Below, one piece after another: positions 1 to 6,962 of a stretch of 11,454 bases of DNA. Within the stretch, counting starts at the first letter, position 1. Each line of letters opens with the position of its first letter. The notes under the pieces were generated by a model. It had not been told where the DNA came from. It made no database searches and saw only the letters and a list, made by a program, of their open reading frames with translations. A program made the translations under genes and the position numbers. Source of the DNA: JBCDBY01 sp039182715 (GTDB lineage Bacteria; Planctomycetota; PLA2); NCBI GenBank assembly GCA_039182715.1, contig JBCDBY010000135.1:1-11454 (forward strand), written 5' to 3'.

Positions 1-1089
1 CGCACCGCGGCCACCCTCACCGGTCCAGAAGTTCGCCTTCGGGCTGGTGCGCGACCAGCTGCCCGACGTCTTCTTGAACTTGCGGCTCTCGCCGGTGATG
101 AACCAGCCGACCTGCGCGTACCAGCCGAAGAAGTCCGGATCATCGTCGTTGACCATCTTGGTCGTGACGAAGAAGAACTCGGCCTGGATGTGGATCGACT
201 TGATCTTGAAGGCCACCTCGAACGCGTAGCGAATGTCGCTCTCCGCGCTCAGGTCCCCCGTGTTGATCTGACGCGTGCCGAAGCTGTCGACGCGCGAACG
301 GTAGCGCACTTCCTGCACGCCGCGGTCGGACATGCGGTAGTTGGACCAGCGGAAGTTGAACGCGACCCAGAGCAGCATGTCGCGATCCTTGTTCTCGATC
401 GCGAGGCCGCCGATGCGGACCGAGAAGCCCCAGCCGCCCTGGCCGGCGACACGACCAACACCGTTGGTGTTGAAGAACGTGCCCGCGGCGAGGTAGATGC
501 GCTTGGTCTCACCGAAGTTGCCGAACCAGGCGAGACCCGAGTTGCGGCTCGGGGCGAACGCCTGGACCGAGGCGGCACGCTCGGTGAACGTGATGTACTT
601 CGACGAGGTCAGCTCGTTGAGGCTGAACGGCTCCTTGAAGTGGCCGAAGAGCAGCTTGCCCGGGCCGATCTTGTTGAGACCGACGTAGACGTCGCGCAGC
701 TGCGCGGTGTCGGCGAAATCGATCTGCACCTTGAAGAGGGTGTTCTTGTAGACCGATCCGCTGAAGTAGAGACGGACGCGGCGGAAGCCGACTTCGTTCT
801 CGCCGAGCTCCGTGCTCGCGTTGTCGTCGCTGTCGGCCCACACCATGTCGAACTGCGCGCGACCGCCGAACTTGATGGAGAAGTTGCCGTCCCCACTCTT
901 CATGCGGAGGCCCTTGTCCCAGTACACGCGGAACGTGTTGGGCTCCGCGCCCTGACCCGTGTTGTTCGTGAGGTAGTGCTCCACCTCGTTCTCGAGCGAC
1001 GTGTCCGCCTTCGCCTCCGCCTTCGCGACGTTGGTCATGAAGGCCATGGCGAGGACGAGACCGAGCGACGTCCTCCAGAAAAGTTTCAT
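1..1089 (-). CDS. Phosphate-selective porin O/P family outer-membrane protein, 3' end cut off by the window
   Basis: The frame is open from ATG at 1089 to the left edge, giving 363 codons and no stop, so the C-terminus is missing. The first 24 residues are a Sec signal peptide: Lys and Arg near the start, a hydrophobic core, and a likely AKA cleavage site before residue 25. The mature part has alternating aromatic and charged stretches typical of beta-barrel strands. Its segments (FGGRAQFDMVW, FRRVRLYFSGSVYKNTLFKV, LLFGHFKEPFSLNEL) match the Porin_O_P family (OprO/OprP type): a Gly-rich first strand, paired Arg strands, then the G-x-FKEPF region. Members are trimeric outer-membrane channels, some selective for phosphate or polyphosphate; selectivity here is inferred from the pst/pho genes upstream. 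A clear AAGGAG lies 9 nt before the ATG. The 257-bp gap to phoU suggests that it may have its own promoter. Family assignment is fairly firm; the substrate is not. Confidence 0.85.
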   Translation of the reverse strand, partial: MKLFWRTSLGLVLAMAFMTNVAKAEAKADTSLENEVEHYLTNNTGQGAEPNTFRVYWDKGLRMKSGDGNFSIKFGGRAQFDMVWADSDDNASTELGENEVGFRRVRLYFSGSVYKNTLFKVQIDFADTAQLRDVYVGLNKIGPGKLLFGHFKEPFSLNELTSSKYITFTERAASVQAFAPSRNSGLAWFGNFGETKRIYLAAGTFFNTNGVGRVAGQGGWGFSVRIGGLAIENKDRDMLLWVAFNFRWSNYRMSDRGVQEVRYRSRVDSFGTRQINTGDLSAESDIRYAFEVAFKIKSIHIQAEFFFVTTKMVNDDDPDFFGWYAQVGWFITGESRKFKKTSGSWSRTSPKANFWTGEGGRGA

Positions 1090-1098
1090 CCTGACGAT

Positions 1099-1104
1099 CT
1101 CCTT
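1099..1104 (-). promoter_or_regulatory. Ribosome binding site of the porin gene
   Basis: AAGGAG on the minus strand, 9 nt upstream of ATG at 1089. It is the strongest Shine-Dalgarno match in the window, fits a highly expressed porin and supports the chosen start. Confidence 0.75.
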
Positions 1105-1116
1105 GTTCGTGGTTAC

Positions 1117-1146
1117 CGGAAGCCGGGTCCCGGGATGCGGCTTCCG
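1117..1146 (-). promoter_or_regulatory. 9-bp perfect inverted repeat in the porin leader
   Basis: The arms CGGAAGCCG (1117-1125) and CGGCTTCCG (1138-1146) are perfectly complementary around a 12-nt G/C-rich spacer. The structure lies 27 nt upstream of the porin ATG and 12 nt upstream of its Shine-Dalgarno, so in the transcript it would form a stable 5'-leader hairpin. It could also be a dyad operator. The sequence shows the symmetry; the role is inference. Confidence 0.4.
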
Positions 1147-1167
1147 ATCGCCGCAACGGCTTCGTTG

Positions 1168-1186
1168 ACTAGGCGCAGAACCTAGT
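1168..1186. promoter_or_regulatory. ACTAGG-N7-CCTAGT inverted repeat upstream of the porin
   Basis: A perfect 6-bp inverted repeat with a 7-nt spacer, 19 bp in all, about 80 bp upstream of the porin start. A TTGAGA hexamer on the minus strand (1204-1209) lies 17 nt upstream of the repeat, where a -35 element would sit if the repeat overlapped a -10 region. The -10 match is poor, so the promoter is only a guess. The symmetry is compatible with a dimeric regulator site. Confidence 0.3.
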
Positions 1187-1265
1187 GGTGCTTTGCTAAG
1201 GAATCTCAAAGGCGCGGTGAGGGGGTTCTCAATCCACACGGAGTTAAGGCGGCGTCGGGCGAGGT

Positions 1266-1338
1266 GGGCCAGGAGCTGGGGGCCAGGGGCTAGGGGCACG
1301 AAGGGCCTCTCGGGCCCCTAGCCCCTGGCTCCTGGCCC
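1266..1338. terminator. Large G/C-rich dyad directly after phoU, possible terminator or dispersed repeat
   Basis: The inner stem pairs 1283-1296 with 1315-1328 (14 perfect bp, CCAGGGGCTAGGGG) around an 18-nt loop. An outer stem pairs 1266-1276 (GGGCCAGGAGC) with 1328-1338; the two share base 1328, and a 6-nt bulge (1277-1282) separates their left arms. The dyad begins 8 nt beyond the phoU stop on the minus strand, where a terminator or mRNA 3'-end stabiliser would sit. No T-run follows on either strand, so classical intrinsic termination is doubtful. The near-repeated GGGGC(C/T)AGG words suggest a short intergenic repeat family instead. A smaller alternative hairpin (1303-1307 with 1313-1317) lies in the loop. 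Confidence 0.5.
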
Positions 1339-1346
1339 CTTGCCCC

Positions 1347-2000
1347 CTAGTACTGATGCTTAATCACATCCCCCGTCGCCAGATAGATCACGTCCTCGGC
1401 GACGTTGGTCGTGTGATCGGCAATGCGCTCGAGCGACTTCGCGAACGAGAGCGTGCGGACGGCGGGCTTGAACTCGATGAGTCCCTTGCCGACCGCGTCG
1501 GACTGCTGCTCGTAGATGTCGCGCAGCAGGTCGTCGACGCGATCGTCCATCTCCAGCACCTCCTGTGCGGAGCCGGCGTCCAGCGCGACGAACGCGTCGA
1601 GCGCCTGACGCACCATGCGACGCACGCGGTCGCTCATCTCCTGCACCTCGGCGGTGATCATGCCCTGCCCTTCCTGGATGGCCGGGCGAATGCGCTCCGC
1701 GATGTTCACGGCGAGATCCGCGATGCGCTCCAGATCGTTCGTGATCTTGAAGACCGCGACGACGAAGCGCAGGTCGCGTGCGTTCGGGCCGTAGAGGGCG
1801 AGCAGGTGGAGGCACTCCTCCTCGATGCGCAGCTCCAGCGCGTTCACCTCCGCGTCGCCGTCGATGATGCGATCGACGTCGGCATCATCGGGCGTGAGGA
1901 AGCCGCGCGTCGCCTGCAGCACCGCGGTCTCGACCAGCCCCCCCATCGTGAGGAGGTCGCGCTTGAGGAGTTCGAGCGCGTCGAAGAAATGCTTGGTCAT
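1347..2000 (-). CDS. phoU: PhoU phosphate-signalling regulator
   Basis: A 217-residue protein, close to the usual PhoU length. PhoU is a cytoplasmic helical protein that connects the Pst transporter to the PhoR kinase and keeps the Pho response off when phosphate is plentiful. Two related halves are visible, each a three-helix bundle with the family's metal-binding signature: NDLERIADLAVNIAE (residues 88-102) and KSLERIADHTTNVAED (188-203). No segment is hydrophobic enough to span a membrane. The ATG overlaps the phoR stop in an ATGA arrangement, and GGAGGT lies 3 nt upstream within phoR, so translation is probably coupled to phoR. PhoU is last in the operon here; in Escherichia coli it follows pstB. 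Assignment is firm. Confidence 0.96.
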   Translation of the reverse strand: MTKHFFDALELLKRDLLTMGGLVETAVLQATRGFLTPDDADVDRIIDGDAEVNALELRIEEECLHLLALYGPNARDLRFVVAVFKITNDLERIADLAVNIAERIRPAIQEGQGMITAEVQEMSDRVRRMVRQALDAFVALDAGSAQEVLEMDDRVDDLLRDIYEQQSDAVGKGLIEFKPAVRTLSFAKSLERIADHTTNVAEDVIYLATGDVIKHQY

Positions 2001-3808
2001 GAGACCTCCACCGGATCGGGCCGGACCCCTTCCTGTGCGAGCGGCAGCGTCACCGTGAAGATGCTCCCCTTGCCGACCTCGCTTTCCACTTCCAGTGACC
2101 CGTCGTGCAGTCCGACCGCGTGCTTCACGATGGCGAGCCCGAGGCCGGTGCCGCCGGCCGATCGGGAGCGCGCCTTGTCGACGCGATAGAACCGCTCGAA
2201 GATGCGATCGAGGTCCGCCATCGGGATGCCGATGCCGGTGTCCTCGACGCGCAGGATCGCGGTGCTGCCGTTCCGCTGGACCTGCACGTCGATCTCGCCG
2301 CCCTCCGGCGTGTACGTGATCGCGTTGACGACGAGGTTGTCGATGATGCGACGCAGGATCTGTGCGTCGCCGTTCACCGTCAGGTGGCGTTCGCCGCGGA
2401 TCCGCAGCCGCAGGCCGGCGGATCGCGCGCGGTCCTGCAGCTCTTCGCCCGAGATGCGCACGAGCGAGGCGAAGTCGATCGGGACGCGCCGCAGCGTCTC
2501 CGGCCGCGACTCCAGCCGCGAAAGCGCGAGGATGTCGTTCAACAGGGCCTCGAGACGACGCACGTTGCGCTTGACCATGGAGACGAAGCGAGCGCCCGTT
2601 TCGGGGTCGGTGCGCGCGTCCTCGTCCTCCAGCGTCTCCACCGCCGCCGCGATGCTGGCCAGCGGCGTACGCAGCTCGTGGCTCACGTTGGAGACGAAGT
2701 CGGAGCGCATGCGCTCGAGCCGCCGCAGGCGCGACAGGTCGGAGATCACCAGGATGATGTCGGAGCCCTCGGCACCGACCGGCCGCGCGTGCAGCAAGAG
2801 GATGCGACGCGGGGGCCCCTCCTGCACGATCTCCGCCTCGCTCGGCAGGCGCGTCTCCGCGGCGCGGTGCGCCATGGAGAGGATGCGCGGGTCGCGCACC
2901 AGCTCGAAGACGTGGCGCCCTTCCAGACCGGGCTCCGAACCGATGTCGAGCAGATGGCGCGCCTGTCCGTTGAGGAACGAGATGCGTTCGGACGCGTCGA
3001 TCGCCAGCACGCCCTCCGACATGCCCTCGAGCAGCGTCGCCAGACGCGCCGCCTCGGACTGCGCGGAATGCAGCGAGTCCGCCAGCCGTTCCGTCATGCG
3101 GTTGAACGAGTGGCCCAGCGCGGCGAGCTCGTCCTCGCCGGACGGATAGACGCGCGTATCGAGCCGCCCCGCCTCGACCGACTGGGCCGCGTGCGTCAGC
3201 TCGTCCACGGGCCGGGCCACGCGGCGCGCGAAGATGACCGCCGCCAGCAGGCAGAAGACGGTCAGGCTGCCGAACAGGATCCAGAAGGCGCCGGTGGCGC
3301 GGCTGAGTCCCGCCTGGACGTCGTCGAAGTCGCGCGCGACGCGCACGACATCCCGGCTGGTGCCGATCGGCATGGCGGCGTAGCGCAGCTTGCGGCCGAG
3401 CGTCTCGGAGTCACGGTCGCGCACGACCGCCTCGCCCCGCTCCAGCGCCTCGAGAACCTCGGGCCGGGCGCCGTGGTTCTCCATGGCGCTGATGTCCGCG
3501 TAGGCGGTGTCGGCGACGACCCGACCACTCGCGACGATGATCGTGATCCGGCTCCCGATATCGTTCGCCAAGCGGCTCGCCCGGGCCGCCAGGCCATCGG
3601 ACGCAAGGTCCCCGTCAAGATCCCCGCCAAGGTTCCAGTCGGCCATGATCGAGGCGAGCGTCTCCACCTCCGCCTTGAGGGCGGCATGACTGCGCTGCTC
3701 CTCCAGATCCCGCACCGCATCGAGCATGACGAGCCCGAAGATGCCGGTGCCGACGAGCAGCGGCCCCGCCACCGAGAGAATGACCTTACCGACCCAACCG
3801 ACCCGCAT
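1997..3808 (-). CDS. phoR: PhoR-type phosphate-regulon sensor histidine kinase
   Basis: A 603-residue membrane kinase that should phosphorylate the PhoB encoded just upstream. In order: TM1 (about residues 9-31), an extracytoplasmic domain of about 140 residues (32-171), TM2 (172-196), a HAMP linker (about 197-250), a PAS domain (about 255-360), HisKA with the phospho-acceptor His377 in VSHELRTPLA, and a HATPase domain with N box (Asn495), G1 box DTGIGIP (523-529) and G2 box GGTGLGLAIV (552-561). E. coli PhoR has almost no periplasmic part; this longer form resembles PhoR of Bacillus-type and many other bacteria. The ATG at 3808 has a GGGA 8 nt upstream. A GTG at 3826 would add six residues but sits almost on its own GGGA, so I prefer the ATG. 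The stop overlaps the phoU start. Pairing with PhoB follows from gene order and domains. Confidence 0.93.
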   Translation of the reverse strand: MRVGWVGKVILSVAGPLLVGTGIFGLVMLDAVRDLEEQRSHAALKAEVETLASIMADWNLGGDLDGDLASDGLAARASRLANDIGSRITIIVASGRVVADTAYADISAMENHGARPEVLEALERGEAVVRDRDSETLGRKLRYAAMPIGTSRDVVRVARDFDDVQAGLSRATGAFWILFGSLTVFCLLAAVIFARRVARPVDELTHAAQSVEAGRLDTRVYPSGEDELAALGHSFNRMTERLADSLHSAQSEAARLATLLEGMSEGVLAIDASERISFLNGQARHLLDIGSEPGLEGRHVFELVRDPRILSMAHRAAETRLPSEAEIVQEGPPRRILLLHARPVGAEGSDIILVISDLSRLRRLERMRSDFVSNVSHELRTPLASIAAAVETLEDEDARTDPETGARFVSMVKRNVRRLEALLNDILALSRLESRPETLRRVPIDFASLVRISGEELQDRARSAGLRLRIRGERHLTVNGDAQILRRIIDNLVVNAITYTPEGGEIDVQVQRNGSTAILRVEDTGIGIPMADLDRIFERFYRVDKARSRSAGGTGLGLAIVKHAVGLHDGSLEVESEVGKGSIFTVTLPLAQEGVRPDPVEVS

Positions 3809-3827
3809 CACTTCGATCCCAGACACT

Positions 3828-3847
3828 CCCGTTTAGCACGAGACGGG
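3828..3847. other. Small inverted repeats in the phoB-phoR gap
   Basis: The 63-bp phoB-phoR gap holds CCCGT (3828-3832) and ACGGG (3843-3847) with a 10-nt spacer, and a competing pair CTCCCG (3826-3831) with CGGGAG (3862-3867). Either would form a weak hairpin in the mRNA just after the phoB stop. This could trim phoR expression relative to phoB, but arms this short are expected by chance in G/C-rich DNA. Confidence 0.2.
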
Positions 3848-3871
3848 CATCGCGGCCACCCCGGGAGACTC

Positions 3872-4612
3872 CTACATCCGCTCGGAGAACTTGTACCCCA
3901 CTCCGCGAATCGTCTCGATGCGCGATCCGTACTCGCCCAGCTTGCGGCGCAGCGCGGAGACATGGACGTCGATATTGCGCTCGACCACGATCACGTCGCT
4001 GCCCACCGCGTGCTCCAGCAGCTGGCCGCGCGTATACACGCGGCCGCGGTTGCGCACGAGCTGATAGAGCAGCCGGAATTCGGTGGCCGTCAGGTTGATC
4101 GTCGTACCCGACAGGCGCACCTCGTGGCGCGACGGGTCGACCTCCAGCTCCCCCGCCGTCACGACGCGCGGTGACGGATCCTGCGGCTCCTCGGAACGAC
4201 GCAGGACCGCCCGCACGCGCGCCACGAGCTCCTTGAGCCCGAAGGGCTTGCGGATGTAGTCATCCGCGCCGACCCCGAGCCCGATGATCGCATCGGTCTC
4301 CTCCGCCTTCGCGGTCACCATGATGATCGGGATGCGCGCCGTCTTCTCGTTGGAGCGAAGACGACGGCAGACCTCGAGTCCGTCCAGCCCCGGAAGCATC
4401 AGGTCCAACAGCACGAGGTCCGGTCGCTTCTCCTCCACGAGCTGCAGCGCCACCTCGCCGTTCTCGGCGCGGATCGGCTTGAGCCCCTCCTTCTTGAGCG
4501 CGAAGGAGACGGCGTCCAGGAGGTCGACCTCGTCTTCGACCACGAGGATGCGTCGGCTGACGGACTTGTGGGAGTCCGGGTCCTTGATCTTGTCGTTGCC
4601 TGCGACAGTCAT
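3872..4612 (-). CDS. phoB: PhoB-type response regulator (receiver plus winged helix)
   Basis: A 246-residue OmpR/PhoB-family transcription factor. The receiver domain spans about residues 19-140, with acidic residues Glu26 and Asp27, phospho-acceptor Asp70 in LLDLMLPG, Thr100 and Lys122 (RKPF). The C-terminal winged-helix domain (about 150-244) contains LTATEFRLL, the recognition-helix region NIDVHVSALRRKLG and the closing IRGVGYKFSE. Phosphorylated PhoB normally binds Pho boxes and activates pst, phoA and porin genes. The chosen ATG (4612) has GAGGA 9 nt upstream. An ATG at 4621 lies directly on that Shine-Dalgarno, and a TTG at 4666 would overlap the lipoprotein gene, so both are less likely. 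A polar N-terminal tail of about 18 residues is slightly longer than in E. coli PhoB. The phoB name rests on domain type plus the pst/phoR/phoU context. Confidence 0.94.
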   Translation of the reverse strand: MTVAGNDKIKDPDSHKSVSRRILVVEDEVDLLDAVSFALKKEGLKPIRAENGEVALQLVEEKRPDLVLLDLMLPGLDGLEVCRRLRSNEKTARIPIIMVTAKAEETDAIIGLGVGADDYIRKPFGLKELVARVRAVLRRSEEPQDPSPRVVTAGELEVDPSRHEVRLSGTTINLTATEFRLLYQLVRNRGRVYTRGQLLEHAVGSDVIVVERNIDVHVSALRRKLGEYGSRIETIRGVGYKFSERM

Positions 4613-4621
4613 GGATGTCAT

Positions 4622-4626
4622 TCCTC
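4622..4626 (-). promoter_or_regulatory. Ribosome binding site that decides the phoB start
   Basis: GAGGA on the minus strand, 9 nt from ATG 4612 but directly adjacent to ATG 4621. Spacing therefore favours the shorter protein. The site lies in the 31-bp gap after the lipoprotein stop codon, so no separate phoB promoter is evident. Confidence 0.6.
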
Positions 4627-4643
4627 GGTTGCTAGGAGCCGGG

Positions 4644-5981
4644 TTACTGGATCGGGGCACTTGCAATGTAGGCGCGCAGGTCGGCGATGTCCGCCCCGAA
4701 CAGGGTTTTCCCGTCCGGGCCCTGGCCGACGAGCGTCACGCGCTTGGCCGGTTCGCCGTGCTCGAGGAACTCCGCGTAGGACTTGCTTCCCGCCTTGAAG
4801 ACCCACAGGCGGCCCTCGTCGCCGATGACCACGAAGCCCGCGGACCCGTACTTCTCGCCCGCCATGAAGTCGTCGAGGACCTCCTGGTCCACCGCCATGA
4901 TCGTCTTGCCGTTGGGACCGGCGCCCACGCGCGTCACGCGCTTGGCCGGCTCGCCCTTGGCGCGGAACATCTGGTAGTTGCTGCTGCCCCGCCGGAAGAT
5001 CCAGAGTCGGCCGTCGTCCGAGACGACGATGAAGCCCGGCTGCGCGTACAGGTGCGGCGCGACGAAGTCCTCCACGACCGCTTCCTCGGCGCCGCGCACG
5101 GTCAGCCCGTCGGGACCCGCGCCGACGCGCGTCACGCTCTTGGCCGGCTCACCGCTGGCGACGAAGTCGTCATAGTGCCGGCTGCCCTCACGGAAGACCC
5201 AGAGGCGGCCCTCGTCCCCCACCACGATGAATCCCTCGCGGCGGTGCTTCCAGGTGTTGGCGAAGTCGTGCATGTGCTCCTTGTCGTCGCCGTACAGCGT
5301 GGTGCCGTCCGGGCCGATGCCGATGAGCGAGACGCGCTTGGCCGGCTCGCCCTTCTCGAGGTAGCTGGCGAGCCCTTCGCTCCCCGTGCGGAAGACCCAG
5401 AGGCGACCGTCGTCCTCGATGACCGCGAAACCATGCGTGCGGTACTGCATCGACTTCGCGTAGCTCTCCATCTCCTCCTTCTCGGAGCCGTAGAGCGTCT
5501 TGCCGTCGGGGCCCGCACCGACGAGCGTCACGCGCTTCGCGGGCTCGCCCTTGGTCAGGTACTCCTCGAGGTCCTTGCTGCCCAGCTTGAAGACCCAGAG
5601 GCGCTCCTCGGTGCCGAACACCGCGAAGCCGGGCAGCCGGTACGCGTAGGCGTCGGTGTAGCCCTTCAGGACCTGCGTGTCGGAGCCGTAGAGGGTCTTC
5701 CCGTCCGGGCCGGCGGCGACGAGCGTGACGCGCTTGGCGGGCTCGCCCTTCTCGAGAAAGCTCTCGTGCGCCTGGCTGCCGTCGCGGAAGACCCAAAGGC
5801 GGCCGTCCTCGCCGTAGACCGCGTAGCCCGGCAGGTCGTAGGTCGCATCCTGCGTCTTGCCGGCATCGGCGGTCATCGCCGTCTCGCCGGCGGATTCGTT
5901 CATCGGGTTGCCGCCGTCGTTGCGCCCGGGGCTGCCGCACGCGACGAGCGTCGCGGCGAGGAGGAGAGTGAATCGAAGCAT
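4644..5981 (-). CDS. Lipoprotein of six tandem 66-residue repeats, function unknown
   Basis: I do not recognise this 445-residue protein as a named family. Residues 1-14 form a short lipoprotein signal with lipobox L-V-A-C, so Cys15 should be lipidated; Gly at +2 would not retain it in the inner membrane by the E. coli rule. A polar Gly/Asn/Asp/Thr-rich linker (16-49) follows, then six repeats of exactly 66 residues starting at 50, 116, 182, 248, 314 and 380 and ending at the last residue. Each repeat has G[FY]xV, a DGRLWVF strand, GS, a short helical stretch ending in F or Y, GEPAKxVT, GxGPxGxT and a second amphipathic stretch. No catalytic motif or Cys pair is visible in the repeats. It lies 40 bp after pstB and 31 bp before phoB, with AGGAA 7 nt upstream of its ATG. 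Operon position suggests a periplasmic or outer-membrane-anchored role in phosphate uptake or sensing; that is inference. Confidence 0.85.
   Translation of the reverse strand: MLRFTLLLAATLVACGSPGRNDGGNPMNESAGETAMTADAGKTQDATYDLPGYAVYGEDGRLWVFRDGSQAHESFLEKGEPAKRVTLVAAGPDGKTLYGSDTQVLKGYTDAYAYRLPGFAVFGTEERLWVFKLGSKDLEEYLTKGEPAKRVTLVGAGPDGKTLYGSEKEEMESYAKSMQYRTHGFAVIEDDGRLWVFRTGSEGLASYLEKGEPAKRVSLIGIGPDGTTLYGDDKEHMHDFANTWKHRREGFIVVGDEGRLWVFREGSRHYDDFVASGEPAKSVTRVGAGPDGLTVRGAEEAVVEDFVAPHLYAQPGFIVVSDDGRLWIFRRGSSNYQMFRAKGEPAKRVTRVGAGPNGKTIMAVDQEVLDDFMAGEKYGSAGFVVIGDEGRLWVFKAGSKSYAEFLEHGEPAKRVTLVGQGPDGKTLFGADIADLRAYIASAPIQ
4647..5834 (-). repeat. Six tandem 198-bp coding repeats inside the lipoprotein gene
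   Basis: The units occupy 5637-5834, 5439-5636, 5241-5438, 5043-5240, 4845-5042 and 4647-4844 in reading order, with no length change between units. The GEPAKRVT segment is best conserved, down to nearly identical DNA (cgcttggccggctcgcc and close variants recur every 198 bp). Unit 2 has EERLWVF instead of DGRLWVF. Unit 4 has GEPAKSVT. Unit 5 has lost the LYG-like triplet after GKT. The variable parts are the two stretches between conserved blocks, consistent with a repeated fold whose surfaces have diverged. Confidence 0.93.
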
Positions 5982-6021
5982 GTGTCTATTCCTGTTTCGA
6001 AGGACGAGCCGAATCAGCCCA

Positions 6022-6948
6022 CTAGCCGAATCGACCGGTGACGTAGTCTTCCGTTTCGCGGAGCTGGGGCTTCACGAAGATGGACTGGGTCGGCCCGTAC
6101 TCGACGAGGCGCCCCAGGTACATGAATGCGGTGTAGTCGCTCACGCGCGACGCCTGCTGCATGTTGTGCGTCACGATGAGGATGGTGTACGAGCCCGCGA
6201 GCTCGTGGATGAGATCCTCGATCTTCTGCGTGGCGATCGGGTCGAGAGCCGAGCAGGGCTCGTCGAGCAGGATCACCTCCGGCTCGCCCGCGATCGCGCG
6301 CGCGATGCAGAGGCGCTGCTGCTGGCCGCCGGACAGGCCCAGGCCGCTCTCGTGGAGGCGGTCCTTGACCTCGTCCCAGAGGCCGGCGCCGCGCAGGCTC
6401 TTCTCGCAGACCTCCTCGAGCAGCGCCTTGTTGCGGACGCCGTCGATGCGCAGCGAGTAGACCACGTTCTCGAAGATCGACATGGGGAACGGGTTGGGCT
6501 TCTGGAAGACCATGCCGATGCGCTTGCGCAGCTCGATCACGTCGACGACCGGCCCGTAGATCGGGTCGCTCTCGATGGTCATCTCGCCGTCGATGCGCAC
6601 GCTGCCGATCAGGTCGTTCATGCGATTCACGCAGCGCAGCAGGGTGGACTTGCCGCAGCCCGACGGACCGATGAGCGCCGTGACCTTGGACCGCGGCACG
6701 CCCATCGACACCCCGTAGAGCGCCTGCTTCTCGCCGTACCAGAGATCGAAATCGTCGATCTGCACGACGTTGCTCTCGGACCGGAGCTCGTCGTGGACCG
6801 CCGTATCGAAGGCGCGATCCTCCTTGACCGCCTGGTAGACGCCGGACTGCTCGAGATGCGCGGGCGTATCCGGCTCCTGCGCCGAGGCCGGCGCGATCGG
6901 ATGCTCCTGCTGCTCCTCTTCGGAGAGTCGGGCTCGGTCGTCGTTCAT
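6022..6948 (-). CDS. pstB: PstB phosphate ABC transporter ATP-binding protein
   Basis: A 308-residue ATPase that powers phosphate import through PstC/PstA. Visible are Walker A GPSGCGKST (94-102), Q-loop Gln149 in MVFQKPNPFP (the Phe-Pro pattern typical of PstB), signature LSGGQQQR (205-212), Walker B VILLDEP (225-231) and H-loop His261. The ending (YVTGRFG) is the usual PstB C-terminus. About 62 residues of polar, acidic sequence precede the canonical start, so it is longer than the usual 250-260 residues. The chosen ATG (6948) has AAGGG 9 nt upstream, overlapping the pstA stop. A TTG at 6957 would begin directly on that Shine-Dalgarno and is rejected. The gap to pstA is 12 bp, which suggests translational coupling. 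Assignment is firm. Confidence 0.97.
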   Translation of the reverse strand: MNDDRARLSEEEQQEHPIAPASAQEPDTPAHLEQSGVYQAVKEDRAFDTAVHDELRSESNVVQIDDFDLWYGEKQALYGVSMGVPRSKVTALIGPSGCGKSTLLRCVNRMNDLIGSVRIDGEMTIESDPIYGPVVDVIELRKRIGMVFQKPNPFPMSIFENVVYSLRIDGVRNKALLEEVCEKSLRGAGLWDEVKDRLHESGLGLSGGQQQRLCIARAIAGEPEVILLDEPCSALDPIATQKIEDLIHELAGSYTILIVTHNMQQASRVSDYTAFMYLGRLVEYGPTQSIFVKPQLRETEDYVTGRFG

Positions 6949-6957
6949 GTTCTTCAA

Positions 6958-6962
6958 CCCTT
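6958..6962 (-). promoter_or_regulatory. Ribosome binding site of pstB, overlapping the pstA stop
   Basis: AAGGG on the minus strand shares two A residues with the TAA stop of pstA and lies 9 nt before ATG 6948. It fixes the pstB start and implies that ribosomes finishing pstA unmask or reinitiate at pstB. Confidence 0.6.

Noticed and set aside
190..1185. 331-codon plus-strand frame opposite the porin
   Set aside because: The minus-strand frame encodes a signal peptide and Porin_O_P strands; the plus frame shows only charged antisense-type sequence.
1187..1265. E. coli-type Pho box upstream of the porin
   Set aside because: No pair of CTGTCAT-like units with 11-bp period was found on either strand. 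Two TTGAGA hexamers 23 bp apart are the only repetition and do not fit the consensus.
2105..4174. 689-codon plus-strand frame opposite phoR and part of phoB
   Set aside because: Antisense shadow. Its composition is antisense-like and it crosses the phoB-phoR gap without any gene-like feature.
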